From NCBI GenBank assembly GCA_947034895.1, contig OX344761.1, positions 29,152,863 through 29,216,862 of the forward strand: DNA of 64,000 nt, given 5' to 3'. Made by a program: the position numbers and the translations under genes. The DNA comes from Rhytidiadelphus loreus. Taxonomy: Eukaryota; Streptophyta; Bryopsida; Hypnales; Hylocomiaceae. Positions 24,527-37,017 of this stretch are shown piece by piece. Within the stretch, counting starts at the first letter, position 1. Every line of letters starts with the position of its first letter. The notes beneath the pieces were generated by a model. That model saw nothing but the letters and a program-made list of their open reading frames with translations, had not been told where the DNA came from and made no database searches.

Positions 24527-27045
24527 TTGATATTGACATTTTTTGGGATTAATTCTGGTATGTTGTGGGCCTCCTCAAAATCAAATATGGATTTAGCCTA
24601 TGATGAACTTATTATATCCAATCCAATTTTTCTTTTAATTTTCAATAAGAAGGCATGTATAACTCACACAATAATTTTAATTGTGAATTTTCAAGAACCA
24701 CCTCTCCTGATGTGTGCAGAAACTAGAGATGCATTTTGGATGAAGGAAAGAGTTGATTCCAACTCAATCATACGAGAGTTGAGATTTAAGCCACATGAGT
24801 CATGTCAATTCAAAATTCCCTTGTGTCATATGATATCACTTCCTATTATGAGACCGATTCTTGAAACGAATGTAATGCATCTTCAATTCGAATTTGTGCA
24901 TGTATACCAAGAAGGTGATAGAGTAATGTATGTATCAATCACTAATGATAAGGGCCTTATTTATAAGGTCACTGAGGAAATTTCTAACGTCTAGGATGTT
25001 CATTGGATTGTTATTTTTGAAGAGCAGTTACTAAGCGATGATGACCATTCTTGTCTATCTAGATTTATATTTTTTGTTTGAGATAGTAATCATCGGCATA
25101 TAGTGTGAACTGCTTACATCAACAATATACATGTTGACGAACAAGCATGACATATTTGGGTGAATTCAATTATCCTAGTAACCAAAGGATTCACAAAAGT
25201 TTTGATGAACACAATAAATGATATAAATAGGTCAAATTCGTTGCTTCTTCTTATAATTTAGTTATTGCAATTGTTGTATTTGATTATTTATTTGCATATT
25301 CCAATTACGTAATGAAGTTCCTAATTCAAGTTCTACATTATACTAATTTATCATGCAATTTGATTAGATTTATGAAAAATGCTCACATCAAAACCAATAT
25401 AGTGCACCGACTTCATTAAGTCAATACTTATGGTCTTATGGATCACTAAAGTTAGAAGACTTCAAAGACCTTCTTACCAACAAAGAATACCAGACTTGTG
25501 AGGCAAGGAGTAAACCTTATCCTTGCTATCCGCTTACGTCCGATGTTTTCATTAAGTTCTTAAATTGGGTAAAAGAATTGCATGACAATGCTTGAATTCA
25601 ATTGGAAGGTCCTATTGAAATACATGCAATTTGACATCTTCACTTCACCTTGTATAGTAAGAAGTGTCAACCGTTGTAGATAAGATTGCTAGCCTATATG
25701 AGGTATGAACATCAGAAGAGGACAGGAATTCTAGAGCCTTGCATGATGCCATGATGAAGGCAACTAGTACAAAAGTTAAGTATCTTTGGTTGGAGTTTGA
25801 CAAACTCAGTACTGTTGGAAATCCAAAGCATGGCACACGGTGGCTTGAAGAGGCTTGTCTCACTTACTTTTATTTATTATTTTTTGAGTGACGTATTTGG
25901 CAAGAGGTATAAAATTTCACATAAACCAACAAATTCATTCATTTATTTTGCTTTTCAGATCAACTTTCATTGGAGCAGACATGATTGCCTAGATATAACT
26001 TTGGACAAGTTGCAACACCTAGCTATAACTATTGTCTTATAATTTACAAGAGTCGTTGGTTGTCTAAGTGAAATTTGAGTGATATGAATTGAGTAACTCT
26101 TTGATTCCCAATTCTTGTGGCAATCAAGGATAAACTCAAAAACTACTTGTCAAATCGGTCACTATATTGAATGATACCAGATCATTCTTTGGGATCATGC
26201 CTTCAACAAGTTATTGGGGAAGAATTTGAAGTCCTCACTCACCATGCCATTCTTTGAACAAAAAAGAATGGAGCACGTTATGTTGTGATGCGTGTACCAA
26301 TATTTTCAATAGTCTTCACACTAGTAAAAAAATCCGACATTTTTGTTGTTTTGGTCGCGTTGACCTAAACAAATTCTGTCAAAAATGTATTGAAAACAAC
26401 ACATTTTTAATAGAATTTGTCTAAGTCATTGTGAACAAAACGACAGAAATGTTGGATTTTCTACTAGTATTACTTTGATTTTGTAATTGATTTTGTACTA
26501 ATTTTTTAGAATTTATATTAATATATTGCTCATTTTTTTAATTCACTTTTGTTTTAGGTACTTCGTTCATGAGTTAGTTCTCAAAGGAGGCATTGCCAAA
26601 ATTGTTTGGAATATGGGTTGATAAGACTTTGCCCACTTGCGTATTCACCACCATTCAGATTTAAGGTTTCACTATTGAAGAGCTCATTGTATGCCCATGG
26701 TACTTAGAATGCAAGAGGTTGTATGCACTTGCAAAAGAGCAATAAGAGAAAGAAGTTGCCATGAAGACAATGGTTGAAAAATTATTTGACGATGAAGTGA
26801 ACAAAGAAGTTTTTGAGCCACCAACCGATAATAAGCCAAAGCTAACACTTAAGAAGGCTCGAAAGGAGAAATCAATAGAGGTCACTTTCAGACATGGAGG
26901 TGAAGTTGTACATGTAGAAGTGAACGTTGTGACGTTGTCCCAGTTGCTTCATCACAAGGTCCTCTTCTCATCCAATCTTTGTCAATGGTCGTATTTGCAC
27001 TTTTACAATGACAAACTACAAGCATCTTGCATTCTGTATCCATAA
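24527..27045 (+). pseudogene. Decayed multi-exon protein gene, probably mobile-element derived, family unknown
   Basis: Plus-strand blocks read in order. 24527-25220 contains MHLQFEFVHVYQEGDRVMYV, SITNDKGLIYKVTEEIS, then SNHRHIV and VNSIILVTKG, with stops where Trp is plausible. There is an intron-like gap at about 25221-25365. LKLEDFKDLLTNKEY and YPLTSDVFIKFL lie at 25450-25590. DAMMKATSTKVKYLWLEFDK and NPKHGTRWLEEACLTYF lie at 25745-25875. A last block at 26600-27045 has LECKRLYALAKEQ and a Lys/Glu-rich tail. A CACTA-type MITE interrupts it at 26319-26469. Protein-like composition and conserved order make coding origin likely, but the family is not identified. Confidence 0.4.
26319..26469. 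mobile_element. CACTA-type foldback MITE
   Basis: Starts CACTAGTAAAAAAATCCGAC and ends with the inverted partner (GTTGGATTTTCTACTAGTA), so both termini carry the CACTAGTA(G)AAAA signature typical of CACTA elements, with the last base changed at the right. The two halves pair along nearly the whole 151 bp. Flanking trinucleotides TCA and TTA are a near match for a 3-bp target duplication. Confidence 0.8.
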
Positions 27046-27610
27046 GTGTTGATGTCACCTGTCTTGTTTATCCTTGTTTCTTTATATTGACTACACTTTA
27101 AATTTTTATTAACAAACATGTTTTTTTGTCAATAGGCAAGGAAAAGTCAACATTGTTCAATTGGTCGAGTAATTAAACGCAAGGCTTGTTTTAACCTAAT
27201 CCTTGGTGATGTGCCCAATGGTCTACTAGTACCAAATGTGTTCAAATCTATGCAAGTTGTTCCATTTTGGAACATCTACATACCATATTTTATGAAATCT
27301 ATCTTCGAGTTTACTAGTGGGATGCTTCAAGATGATGGTGCAGTGATGTTGTTTCTTTTGGATAATCCTGAGACTTGATGTAGTGAAAAAATTTGCAAAA
27401 GTACATAGCTTCCAATGCACCCACGACTAGTGGGGAGTTAATGAATTATGATTGACTTCCTATAGGGACATCAATTGCACTATAAGGATTCTTTGGTGTC
27501 ACTAAAGGCTTGTCATTTCAATGTAGATTTATGAATTAGCTTAGTTTGTACTAATTCATTATACTTCTATTTGTTTTGCTTACAAACAAACCATTCATTA
27601 AAGAAAATTT
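27046..27610. other. Remnant coding-like sequence, unassigned
   Basis: Short protein-like pieces continue on the plus strand (LVPNVFKSMQVVPFWN-like near 27225) but stops are frequent. Probably the tail of the decayed gene at 24527-27045. Confidence 0.3.
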
Positions 27611-27905
27611 TAGGCCTCCAGAGGGCTGCTCTACAACCCTCTGAGGTACCTTGAAATTTACTTTTTTTTTGCTCAAAAATTCATTTTTCCCCTATTTCCG
27701 CCCGACTGTACCTGCAACAACAGTGGCGCAGGAACCAAAATTTACAAATAATTTTTTTTTCTAAAATTTTTAATCTTAAAAAAAAATTTAATTTAAAAGT
27801 TTTTTGGGTTGCTAAGTTGACTACTCACTACGGAACAGTTCTGGAGTGACAATCCGAGCTCTGAAATAGCTTAGCTTTGTTACTCCGAGCAACCTTCTAG
27901 AGCGC
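27611..27905. mobile_element. Possible small non-autonomous element, GC-rich ends and T/A-run core
   Basis: Left end GGCCTCCAGAGGGCTGCTCT and right end (read inverted) GCGCTCTAGAAGGTTGCTCG are imperfect inverted repeats. The interior has long T and A runs. Flanking TTA/TGA would suit a decayed Harbinger-type target site. Compare 15222-15477. Confidence 0.35.
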
Positions 27906-28042
27906 TGATATTTCTTCTAATGTCTAGATTGTTATGTATGTCTAAGTCTCGTACAAGAAAAAGGAGGTGAAATCAACTTTTTCAATTGATAAGAACCAAA
28001 AGCAAAGCGGGCACAGCACAAACCTTACATGTATATTTTAAT

Positions 28043-28362
28043 GAACTAGGCCTCATTAGATTGAAGGAGGTTAGAATTGCCAATATTTTGGTTAATGAAC
28101 TCATTTTTTTCCCATGAAGTCTTATTTTGATCATTTTTTTTTCATTTTCCAAGATTGGTCATTTGGTCTTTGAAATTGTGATGGACTAGGCCTCCTTAGA
28201 TTGGAAGAGGCTAAGATTGCCAATATTTTTGGTAAAGAACTCATTTTTTTTTCATGAAGTCTTGTTTTGATTACTTTTTTTCTTCATTTTTCAAGATTGG
28301 TCATCTAGTCTTTGATATTGTGATGGACTAGGCCTCCTCAGATTAGAAGAGGCTAGAATAAC
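28043..28362 (+). repeat. Tandem repeat, about 140-bp unit, 2.3 copies
   Basis: Units starting at 28043, 28183 and 28324 all begin GAACTAGGCCTC or GGACTAGGCCTC and continue with ATTAGATTG/AGATTGGAAG-like sequence. The third is cut by the start of repeat family 1 at 28359. Confidence 0.85.
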
Positions 28363-28720
28363 CTCTAAAGGACCAAATACTATTTTTTTGGCAACATAGT
28401 GATTTTAGATAGCTCACTACGAACGGAATTATTGTTTTTTTCTTTGAAAATTTTACATAATGTGTGCCCAAGGAGTAGATTTAAGGTCCAATAATTTTCA
28501 TAACTTTTTACTACATGGTTAAAAAGATATTGCATGATATGTAATTTTCAGCAATCGGTAGGTAGCCTGGGCAACCCAAAAAACTCTTTTTAAAATCACT
28601 TTTAAAACAAATAAAAATTTGAAATTTGTTCTTTAAATTTATATATATACATGGAAAGCTTTGAATCATTCCATTTTGATTAATGAGATAAAAGTTATGA
28701 GGAAGTTTAGTTTGCAAGTA
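28359..28720 (+). repeat. Dispersed repeat family 1, copy B
   Basis: Starts TAACCTCTAAAGGACCAAAT and ends near ATAAAAGTTATGAGG. It aligns with 19251-19612 throughout, including GTGTGCCCAAGGAGTAG. Confidence 0.85.
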
Positions 28721-31700
28721 GGTATTTACCTTAAATCCTAACCAATCAATCAGTTCCACTCTTTGCAATCTAAACCCTTCCCTAACTCCACCAAAAATTA
28801 TGTGAGTTTGGGACTTCAACTCTAATTCAAGTCATTCATGCTTGTGATTATTGGATCCAATGCAATGAAAAGTAACAACACTTGTATTCATATCAAATGA
28901 ATGCGTTCTATTCTTCTTAAAATTGATACTTTATGATGCATATAACTTCATGTAATATGAAGAAATCAGGATTGGAATTTATTTTTCATTCACCAATTTT
29001 TGTCTATATTCTTTTGTCATCATCTTCATCCATTTAAAGCAATGGATGAAATAAGTGATCTCCATCCAATTCTTAACTTTTTTTTATACTCCATTGTAAA
29101 ATATAGAAATGAAGCTAAATATGAAATCTAAAAAATATAATAAAGAATAATTTTAACACTCATTGCTCAACATTCATTTCTCCCTACTCACACTTTAAGA
29201 ATCTTGTAGATGATGTGCATATTTAAATTTTGGTTCATTTTGTAGTTTTTGAGGCTTAGTCTGCTCTTTGTACTACGTTTTTTCAATTTGGCTGTTAAAA
29301 TGTCGATTTTAGGCGGATTATTGGTCTAATAGTGCTTTTATCCTAGTTGACCGGAGTGAATGGTAAGGTTGTAGTTGAATTCCGATTTGGGAGATCCAGT
29401 CTGATGACTCAGTTGATTCGGTTGGGTGGGTAGTTAATGCCGTTGCTTGTGAATCCTATTAGGTGGAAGTTGCAGATTCAATCGGGGCCCATTACTGCTG
29501 AGTGCGAATGGAGTCCAGCCCGATTTGGTTGTTTGTTGTTTTTGTGTGTCGTTGAAGATTGGTGTTTATGTGTGTGAGTGCTAATTGGATGAGAATCTGT
29601 GAGAATTTAGTGTGCAAATGGGAAGGATTTGTTGTTGAGACGAACTTGAATCTGTGTTAATTGAAATATCTTGAAGACAATTGGTTTATATTGATAGAAA
29701 CTTGTAAATCCAATCGGAGTTATAATGAAAATATTATTAAGTCAATTTGGATATACTTTGTATGTGTATTAATGTATGAGTTGCCTTGAGTTCTAATTGA
29801 AATTCGGTCTGTTGTTGTTAATGTATGTAACAAATGGGGTTAATTGTATTTTCTGTAATGAATCTTTTGCAATGTCTGATTTCCTAATCAGTTTTAATTG
29901 TGATATTATTAGTGATTGAGATTTTGCTTGTGTGTTATTCCAATATGGCAATGAGATTGTTATGTATGTGCTATTTGGTTGTCTAAGTTTAGCTTGTTTG
30001 AGAATTTAATTGCAATCCAATTGGAAAGTTGAAGAGTCTAATTTGAGAGTCATTGCTTCTGAGATTTGAGAGCTATTAAGAGTATAAGTCTGGCAACGCA
30101 ATAAAATCAATTTGGGTAGTTTTTAGTCTGAGTGTGATGTGGAATAATAACTGGCTAGAGATTAAGAGCAATTTGGATGATTGAGTGTTATTACAAGTTC
30201 AATTCGGCGATGTGTGGTGCGAAGCTAGTTGCTGTATACCGTGTATGAAGATCAAATTGGATTAGTTTTGGATGAGTGCTGTAATGCCGACTTGGATATA
30301 GAAACAGTGAAAGCCAGTTGATGCTGTGTGTCGTGTTGTGAAGCCAATTTGGAGAAAGCTTGAATTAAGTAAAGAATAAAGACTGAAATGAGAAAAGCTT
30401 AAAGTAAATGAAGAAAAGGAGCATAATTGGAAAAGCTTAAAGAAAGAATTAATTTAAGAAATAAAGAATTAAAATGGGAGCAATTCTTACCCTTGTGGCC
30501 TTTAAAAGTGGAGAGCAGATTGCAATTAGGCCTAATGTAAGGATTTGCTATTTAATGTCCTTGTGTTGTGCTGCCTAGTAGGATTTGATCGACTAGTCTA
30601 TTATCCTATTTGAAATTCTCCCTAGGAACGAATTTAATATACTATTGGGTATTCTTTTTAAATTATCAAATATCCTATTTCTACAAATCCTGTCATTTAA
30701 TTTGATCAATTATTGACTACATACTTTGAAAATGTTGTGACTCCTTATAAAGATTGTATTGTGGCTTTTGTCCTATTTTGTGGTGAAAATTGGATTGCAT
30801 TACTAGCTCCTCTCTTTCAATGTGACCTACTTTGCGTGGTCCAATAGCTACAACTTATAAATCAACCTTTACTATGTCTGCACTTGGACCTCTTAGCACA
30901 TTGTTGAAAGCATTGAAACCTTTGGGCACTTTGAAAGCAATTTCATCTACATCACCACCATTTGTGAGACCTCTAAGCCCTACATTAATTTGAGTTGCAC
31001 TAGGCTATGGCACCCTCCTCCCCCATGGCTATTTCGACCGCCCATGTACCTTTCCACTATGCTCTGAACACGACCTACTATCAAATTTTTGCCCACTCAA
31101 CTGTAAAACACCAAAAAAATGTTGACAGAACAATCAACTTTAAGGTTTAGGAAAATTTCCCTATCCATGCCGCCATACAATGCTACAGGAAAAAGGGAAA
31201 AATATAGCACTCTTGGAGTCATAAAAAAGTTTGCTAAGTGTGAATGGAAGTGCCCTAGCTTTTGGCTTGTGCAAAAATTGCCATAGTTAGTAATAGTGAG
31301 TGGGGGTGAAGATGCTTTTAAGTGTTTGAGTTTTGTAGTTAAGCATTATATGGATGGGGGTTTGTAAAAGGATGTTTAGTGGTGTAGGATGGGGGATTAT
31401 TCAAAAGATTGCATTGGTAATGTAGGAGGATGTAGTGCGGAGTAGGATCTAGTGGGGCCACTAGATTAGCTCACAAAGTTAATTCACTATTTATAGCAGC
31501 TCTAAAAACAAAAAAAAATTGTTCTATTAATAAATGCAAAAAATTTACTACCCTCTAAAACATTATTGTTATTGAATTTTAGGCATGAAAAAATAAAAAA
31601 TAAAAAAATATTTCAACATGCGATGATTTTAAATAGTATGAAGTCCCTTGATAAATTAGTGTCATACATTAATATTGCTTTATAAAACAATCAATACAGT

Positions 31701-32487
31701 CAATCTTGGAGACCCATCAAGGCTTCAAATAAAAAATTGTTTCCTACTTTATAGACAGTTAAATTTGTATTTCCTAGTATATCCTTACTAATTTCAAATA
31801 TGAACTCTCAAATTTTCATCCATAATAAATAACAAATTTTAGTGTTTTTACCAACAATCAAATACATAGGATGTTTCTCCATCTTCCAAAGTTGCTACTC
31901 TTCTTTCTTCTACACTACCATATTCATAGGTCAGTTTCAACACTTTAGTGTTGAAATGGATTAATTTTGGAATTCAAAAATTTGATTTTTTCATTTTTCA
32001 AGTTATTGGGAAAATTCCTAATTTTAACATTTCAGATTTCACAAAGATCTAAAATCTTTGAAATAAAATTTCCTTTATATTTTAGACATTGGTCTACAAA
32101 GTAACAAATTGTAGACATGTATTGGACAAATTTTGCTTAACCCTTAAAGTATATTTTGGATTTTGGAGAGGTTAACTGAAATTGGATTTCAAAATCTTTA
32201 TAACTTGGGTATTATGAAATTCGTTGATAAGGCCAATCGATGATGAGCTTCAGGGCTATTGACAACTTCAAGAGTACTCTTCAAAAATTATGAATGCAAG
32301 AATCACACATTCAGCTTGTGATAATTTGGAACCCAAAATTTAGCGTAATAAGGTAGAACTGTAGAAGTTTAAAGAAGCATCCATCTAGATGAAAACATGC
32401 ATGTGTAGAAGAATATGAAGAAAGAAATATTTATTGCATATTTTTGGTAGACAAATGTTTGCAGAAAAACACTAGAATAAATCTATG
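28721..32487. other. Long gene-free stretch
   Basis: No sustained ORF on either strand. 29260-30700 is T/G-rich and resembles 15700-16620 in style. It may be an untranslated or LTR-like remnant, but ends are not visible. Confidence 0.45.
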
Positions 32488-32491
32488 TTTA

Positions 32492-32644
32492 GGTTACGTT
32501 TTGTAATTTTCTAAAACGGATTTTAGGTGATGTCCATTGCAATAAATCTATATTTTTATGTGAACATTGATGTTGACATAAAACATGGGCTTGTTACAAT
32601 GGACGTCACCTAAAATCCATTTAAAAAAATTACAAAACGTAACC
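32492..32644. mobile_element. Foldback MITE with TA target site (Stowaway/Tc1-mariner-like)
   Basis: Terminal inverted repeats of about 55 bp begin GGTTACGTTTTGTAATTTT on both sides and include GGATTTTAGGTGA. The element is flanked by TA at 32490-32491 and 32645-32646. It has no coding capacity. The ends do not match the common Stowaway consensus, so superfamily is inferred only from the TA. Confidence 0.75.
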
Positions 32645-32646
32645 TA

Positions 32647-34276
32647 AAATGCATGTTTCTTATATAGTGGAAGACAATGGCAAAAATAATCACGAATTTC
32701 ACAGTCTGCTTGAATAAGATACGTCATTTCAAAGTACAAGCGCTGTAGGTGGCTACTTGCACTCATAGACAACAAGTATAATAACTAGTAACTTGATTTA
32801 GAATAAATCTAATAAAGGTAGAAAGTGATCAACATGATGCTAATGATATTCGTATTAGTCTCTACTACATCCATATAAAGTGGAAAATGAAGACAAGTGA
32901 ACCTCTACACTAGCCAATAGAAGTACATTTATAATCACTAAACACCGTCAGAAAGGTGCATATAGGACATGTGCTAGTTCTTAAATAAAGCATATAGGAA
33001 TGCAAATGCTACTAAAGAGTTGGACAAATGACAGCATAGACAGTGCAAAATTCACTTTTCAAAAGCTTGAAATTATATAGGGACGTTGCCAATATGGTGT
33101 CCAATTGTTAAAAATTCGTTTATCAATTAATTGTTGTCTCCCCATTTGAATCTTTGAATGCCCAGCTAGCACATGAAATTCGTTCTCTTTGCATGCAAGA
33201 AAAGAACATTGTTGTTTATGCATAGTTGTTAGAGGCGGTCATTGTTGCAAGGGTGGGAATTTGACGACCTGATTTTCAAAAATGTGGCCATTCTAGTGCT
33301 CCGATTTCAAAATTCTCTCACCTACTCCTGTGCGGGAATGAAGCGTATGGACAGCTTTGTTGCCTTCATTCTATTGCACCTTCAATAATTGCGGACCTAC
33401 ATTTCAACAAAGCTCCTATCTCAAATGTCACGTTCCACTACTAATTCTACTGAGGTCTTCCTAAACTATTGTGAATAAAAAAACACGGCCTTGTTACATC
33501 AATGTGGTACAGAAGAAAGAAACGGATAGGCAACGTATGGAGGTCTTCAAGCGCTTTAGCTAAAGATTGTAGTCGATAACAAACGTTGTAGTCCTTGAAC
33601 ATGAGCCCCTCTCTTGCAATCGTTTTTGTTTTCTTGCCTATTTATTTGCATCCGTTTTTGTTTACTTGCTACCTACTTCCATTCTTCTACATTGTGAAAG
33701 TTGTCAAAATTGGTGGTCAGCAGCTACGACTGAATTTCTTGGAGAGAAGATAAGCTTCTTGAATCCTCTTTTTTTTTCTTTGCTTTCCTTTTTGTAAAGC
33801 AAGTTTTTGGTTGTCTTTACAAATTTGGGGCATAACTCTACAATATGGAGCCTTGTAGCCCACCACAAAGACATTGTCACAAATAGCTACATGCAATTCT
33901 TTTCCAATGCTTTCATGTTTTTTACACTCTATAGTTCTTTGTGTTTCCTTTTGCACTTTGCTAGCTTTGTCCTTGCTTTTATTACTTGTAATTTATTCTT
34001 CTTCACCTTTACTTTCCATTCTTTGTCAGCCTCCTTTTCTAATTGTTTTTGTTGTCTTTCTACTACAATTACCTCTTTTTTTGCCGCCATATCCTCCAGT
34101 TGTCTGAAATAATCCTCTTAAGTTAATAAAATTGAGTTTTAGTAGTCAATAAGTGGTTTGCCTCTTGATTTTAAAATAGACGGAACATGCACACGTGGGA
34201 GTGATAGAAAACTACAAAACTGAGCAATTCTTCCATGTCAATGAACTTCAACTCTTTCACTGCTTTCCTGTAAGTC
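32647..34276. other. Gene-free stretch
   Basis: A hydrophobic ORF at 33807-34112 (+) has Phe/Leu-rich, low-complexity composition from a T-rich tract and no supporting signal. Otherwise nothing seen. Confidence 0.4.
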
Positions 34277-36269
34277 CTATGTTTTTGTAGCTTTGTCTAT
34301 TTTGGTAGCCTCAATACTTGCCTCCATGTAGATTGCTTTGTTGTCTCCCTCTGATATATTGCTAATGTCATTCTTTTTAGGACCTCCTTCCTCATCAACC
34401 TCTAAATCAATGTAATATTGTGTGTACTTTTGAATGTCAAAAGGACTCTCATCTAAAATTTCTTGTATTTGACATTTATGTAATTCAAATTTTGGCTCCA
34501 CTGTACTCATAGTACAATCTGGTCCTACATGTTCTTTTCTTCCCTCCTGATATAGACTTCACTAGGTCCCATTTTAACATTCATAGCATTTTCATTGAGA
34601 GGAAAAATGCCTATAACTTCAAATCCTTTAGTGATATTGTCCTTAAATAATGCTCTTTTTAGAGCTTAAGACATCCATTGAGTCATGTCCTCTTTTATAG
34701 GCATTTGACCAATATGAACAATTGTCCACTTATCCCTGAAGCCCTAAAGAACAACTTGAAAGACTTAAAACATGTTACATCTAATGGCTGCAAAGCATGA
34801 GAGGTGTGAGAAGGGAATGTGAAAAGATCTAACCCTTTTGCTATAGCAATTTTGATGACATATAAACTCACATGGGATTTATGTCCATCTAAAATTAACA
34901 AGTGTCGATTGAATGAAAAAATCCCGTAGAAGTCAGAAACGTGAAATAAGAAATATAATATCCATTAGACTCTAAATAAAGTGTTTGTCATTCAAGCCTT
35001 GCTTTGCATTACCACATATAGCAACATCTTTCTCACCTATTTTTCTTAGAAAATTTTTGGATCTCCATTTGCCATTAAAAATGAAAAAGTTAGGAAGAAT
35101 GTCACCTCTAGCATTTACACAACTCAATACTATTAGCCATTCTCTTTAATCATGAGTTACTTTGTAAACAACCTTTGCCTTTTTTCTAGTTAATACATAA
35201 CCTCACCCATCTTTCCTTGCTTGTGCAAATGGGATGGGATGCATAATGGTTAGTTTCATAAAGTTTTTGAAGGTTTGCATAGAAAGTACTTACTAATTTT
35301 GAATTCAAAATTTTGCTCTCTTCTACTCCAAGGCTTGGGCTTTCCATTCTCTATGTCTCTTTTTGAAATATTTTATACATTGTGGACTAGATACACCATC
35401 TTTGAAAGGGGTTAGTCTTTCTTGTGTCAAAATTCCTACCTTTTCTTTAAGCTATCCTAGATTTAAGGGGAATCCCAAGTTTTGTATTTGCAACAAGTAG
35501 TCAACTAGTTGTTGCTCTTCTGCATCAATGAGTACCCCCACTTTCTTCTCCTTCTCTACAAAGTTGTTCCATAAATGTAACCTCTTAAATTAGAGACAAG
35601 GATGCCATTCTCCCGACTAGCTTGTCTAATAAGAACACCCTCATCGAAATCATCAATGGCTACTTTCAACTTCTAGTTACTCTAATTTCCATTCTTCCTT
35701 ATTGTAGAATTGTTCCTCATGATTTTGGCTATTGTGCATTTTTGTAGAGGAAGAGATTTGAATAGACTAGTACCTAGAGAAACGTCTTTGCAAGAACAAT
35801 GCCCCATGGAAGGGCCAGAGGGATGCTTACCTCTTGGATCTGGCCAATCAAGAATGTCCTATGTGTTTTGTTGCATTGCTCCTAAAAATCCCTTTGCATT
35901 GTCCGTCCTCCCTACTATTGAACTCATATTTGGATTGTTGCTCTTCCCTGCTATAGGTCCCTCGCCTGCACTACTATTCTTTTCTATGCTCTCTTACTGT
36001 ACTTGTAGTAGTTTGTTGGTGATGCGTTGGCGATCTAGAGTTGAGTTTGGTGGAGGCTTGGAAGGATATTGGAATGGCGAATTTCGAGGGCCGGGAACTC
36101 CATCTCCACTCACATGTTCTTTCGATTGAACATTATTTTGGCCTGTGGGTTGCACTTTCAGCTTGGACATGTGGTTGTTGTGGACCCAAGTCGACGGAGG
36201 TATAGTTGAAGGACTCAAAGGTGCTTGCAAGGAGCTAGTAGATTGCGCCACCTCTTGTGATGTTGTCAT
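34277..36269 (-). pseudogene. Decayed Tigger/pogo-type transposase (DDE_1)
   Basis: Read on the minus strand from 36269. First is a Pro/Ser-rich N-terminus, then at about 35600-35330 a CENP-B-like DNA-binding block (LVDYLLQIQNLGFPLNL, then PFKDGVSSPQCIKYFKKRH). The DDE_1 nuclease follows: RKKAKVVYKVTHD, NFFIFNGKWRSKNFLRKIGE (about 35170-35030), LILDGHKSHVSLYVIKIA and FPSHTSHALQPLD (34901-34760). The second catalytic Asp (LILDGHKSH) and the third-site Asp (LQPLD) are visible; the first (DET-type) block near 35250 appears disrupted. An acidic tail lies at 34510-34277. Stops and small shifts break the frame throughout. The family uses TA target sites; I did not find the element's terminal repeats. 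Confidence 0.75.
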
Positions 36270-37009
36270 ACAAATAATTGTATAGCACTACATTTTGAAC
36301 TTTCGATTGAGCGAAACCTCATGTACACCATATTGCAATTCTTCCTCTTTTTTGAAATACTCCATCTTCTAGAACCAGTTTTGCTCCTCCTCAATCTGAT
36401 GAAGAAAAGCTCTTAGTTCTCAATGTCCCCAAAATCCTTTTCTTCATCATAGAATTCCGATTAACTAGAGCCCCAATTTCTATGAAGCTAGCAACTCTCT
36501 CCATCTTTCCACTTCCTTCGTTTGTAACACTTGCATCTGTCATTTTGCTACCATGAATTTGAAGTAAAGGAACAAAAATTTATGATGAAAAGCATATGAG
36601 CAAATTGTGGACTATGTGCTTCTACGTTTTTGTCTATTGTCATATCTGAAGCTCTTCAACTGTAAACTTTCATTGTACAAGTATTGGCAAGAAACACACA
36701 CAACTACCATGTCCTAAGACGCCTTCTTTGAATGTACTTTGTACGCTTTCATTGTGTTCATCAAAATTATTCCCTACACTTTGTAAAACCGATGGTTTAT
36801 ACATGTAAATACACTTTGTCATAATGTTTAATAGCTCAATAGTCGTCAATTTATTGAATGTTTCATATTTTCTAATCAATTTTAAAATTTATAGTAGTAA
36901 AAAAACAACACAAAAGACGTTTTTATTCATCTCAGTATCCACTTGATCAACAAGACATTATATCATTCCATTTAGTGCTAATCACTTTAGTCTTAATTTA
37001 ATTCACAAC
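36270..37009. other. Gene-free stretch
   Basis: Upstream flank of the Tigger remnant. A 69-codon minus ORF at 36670-36879 has no recognisable motif. Confidence 0.4.
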
Positions 37010-37017
37010 TAAGTTAT

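Noticed and set aside
33807..34112. Hydrophobic ORFs resembling membrane proteins
   Set aside because: Composition follows the T-rich strand; two overlapping frames are equally open, and no conserved motif is seen.
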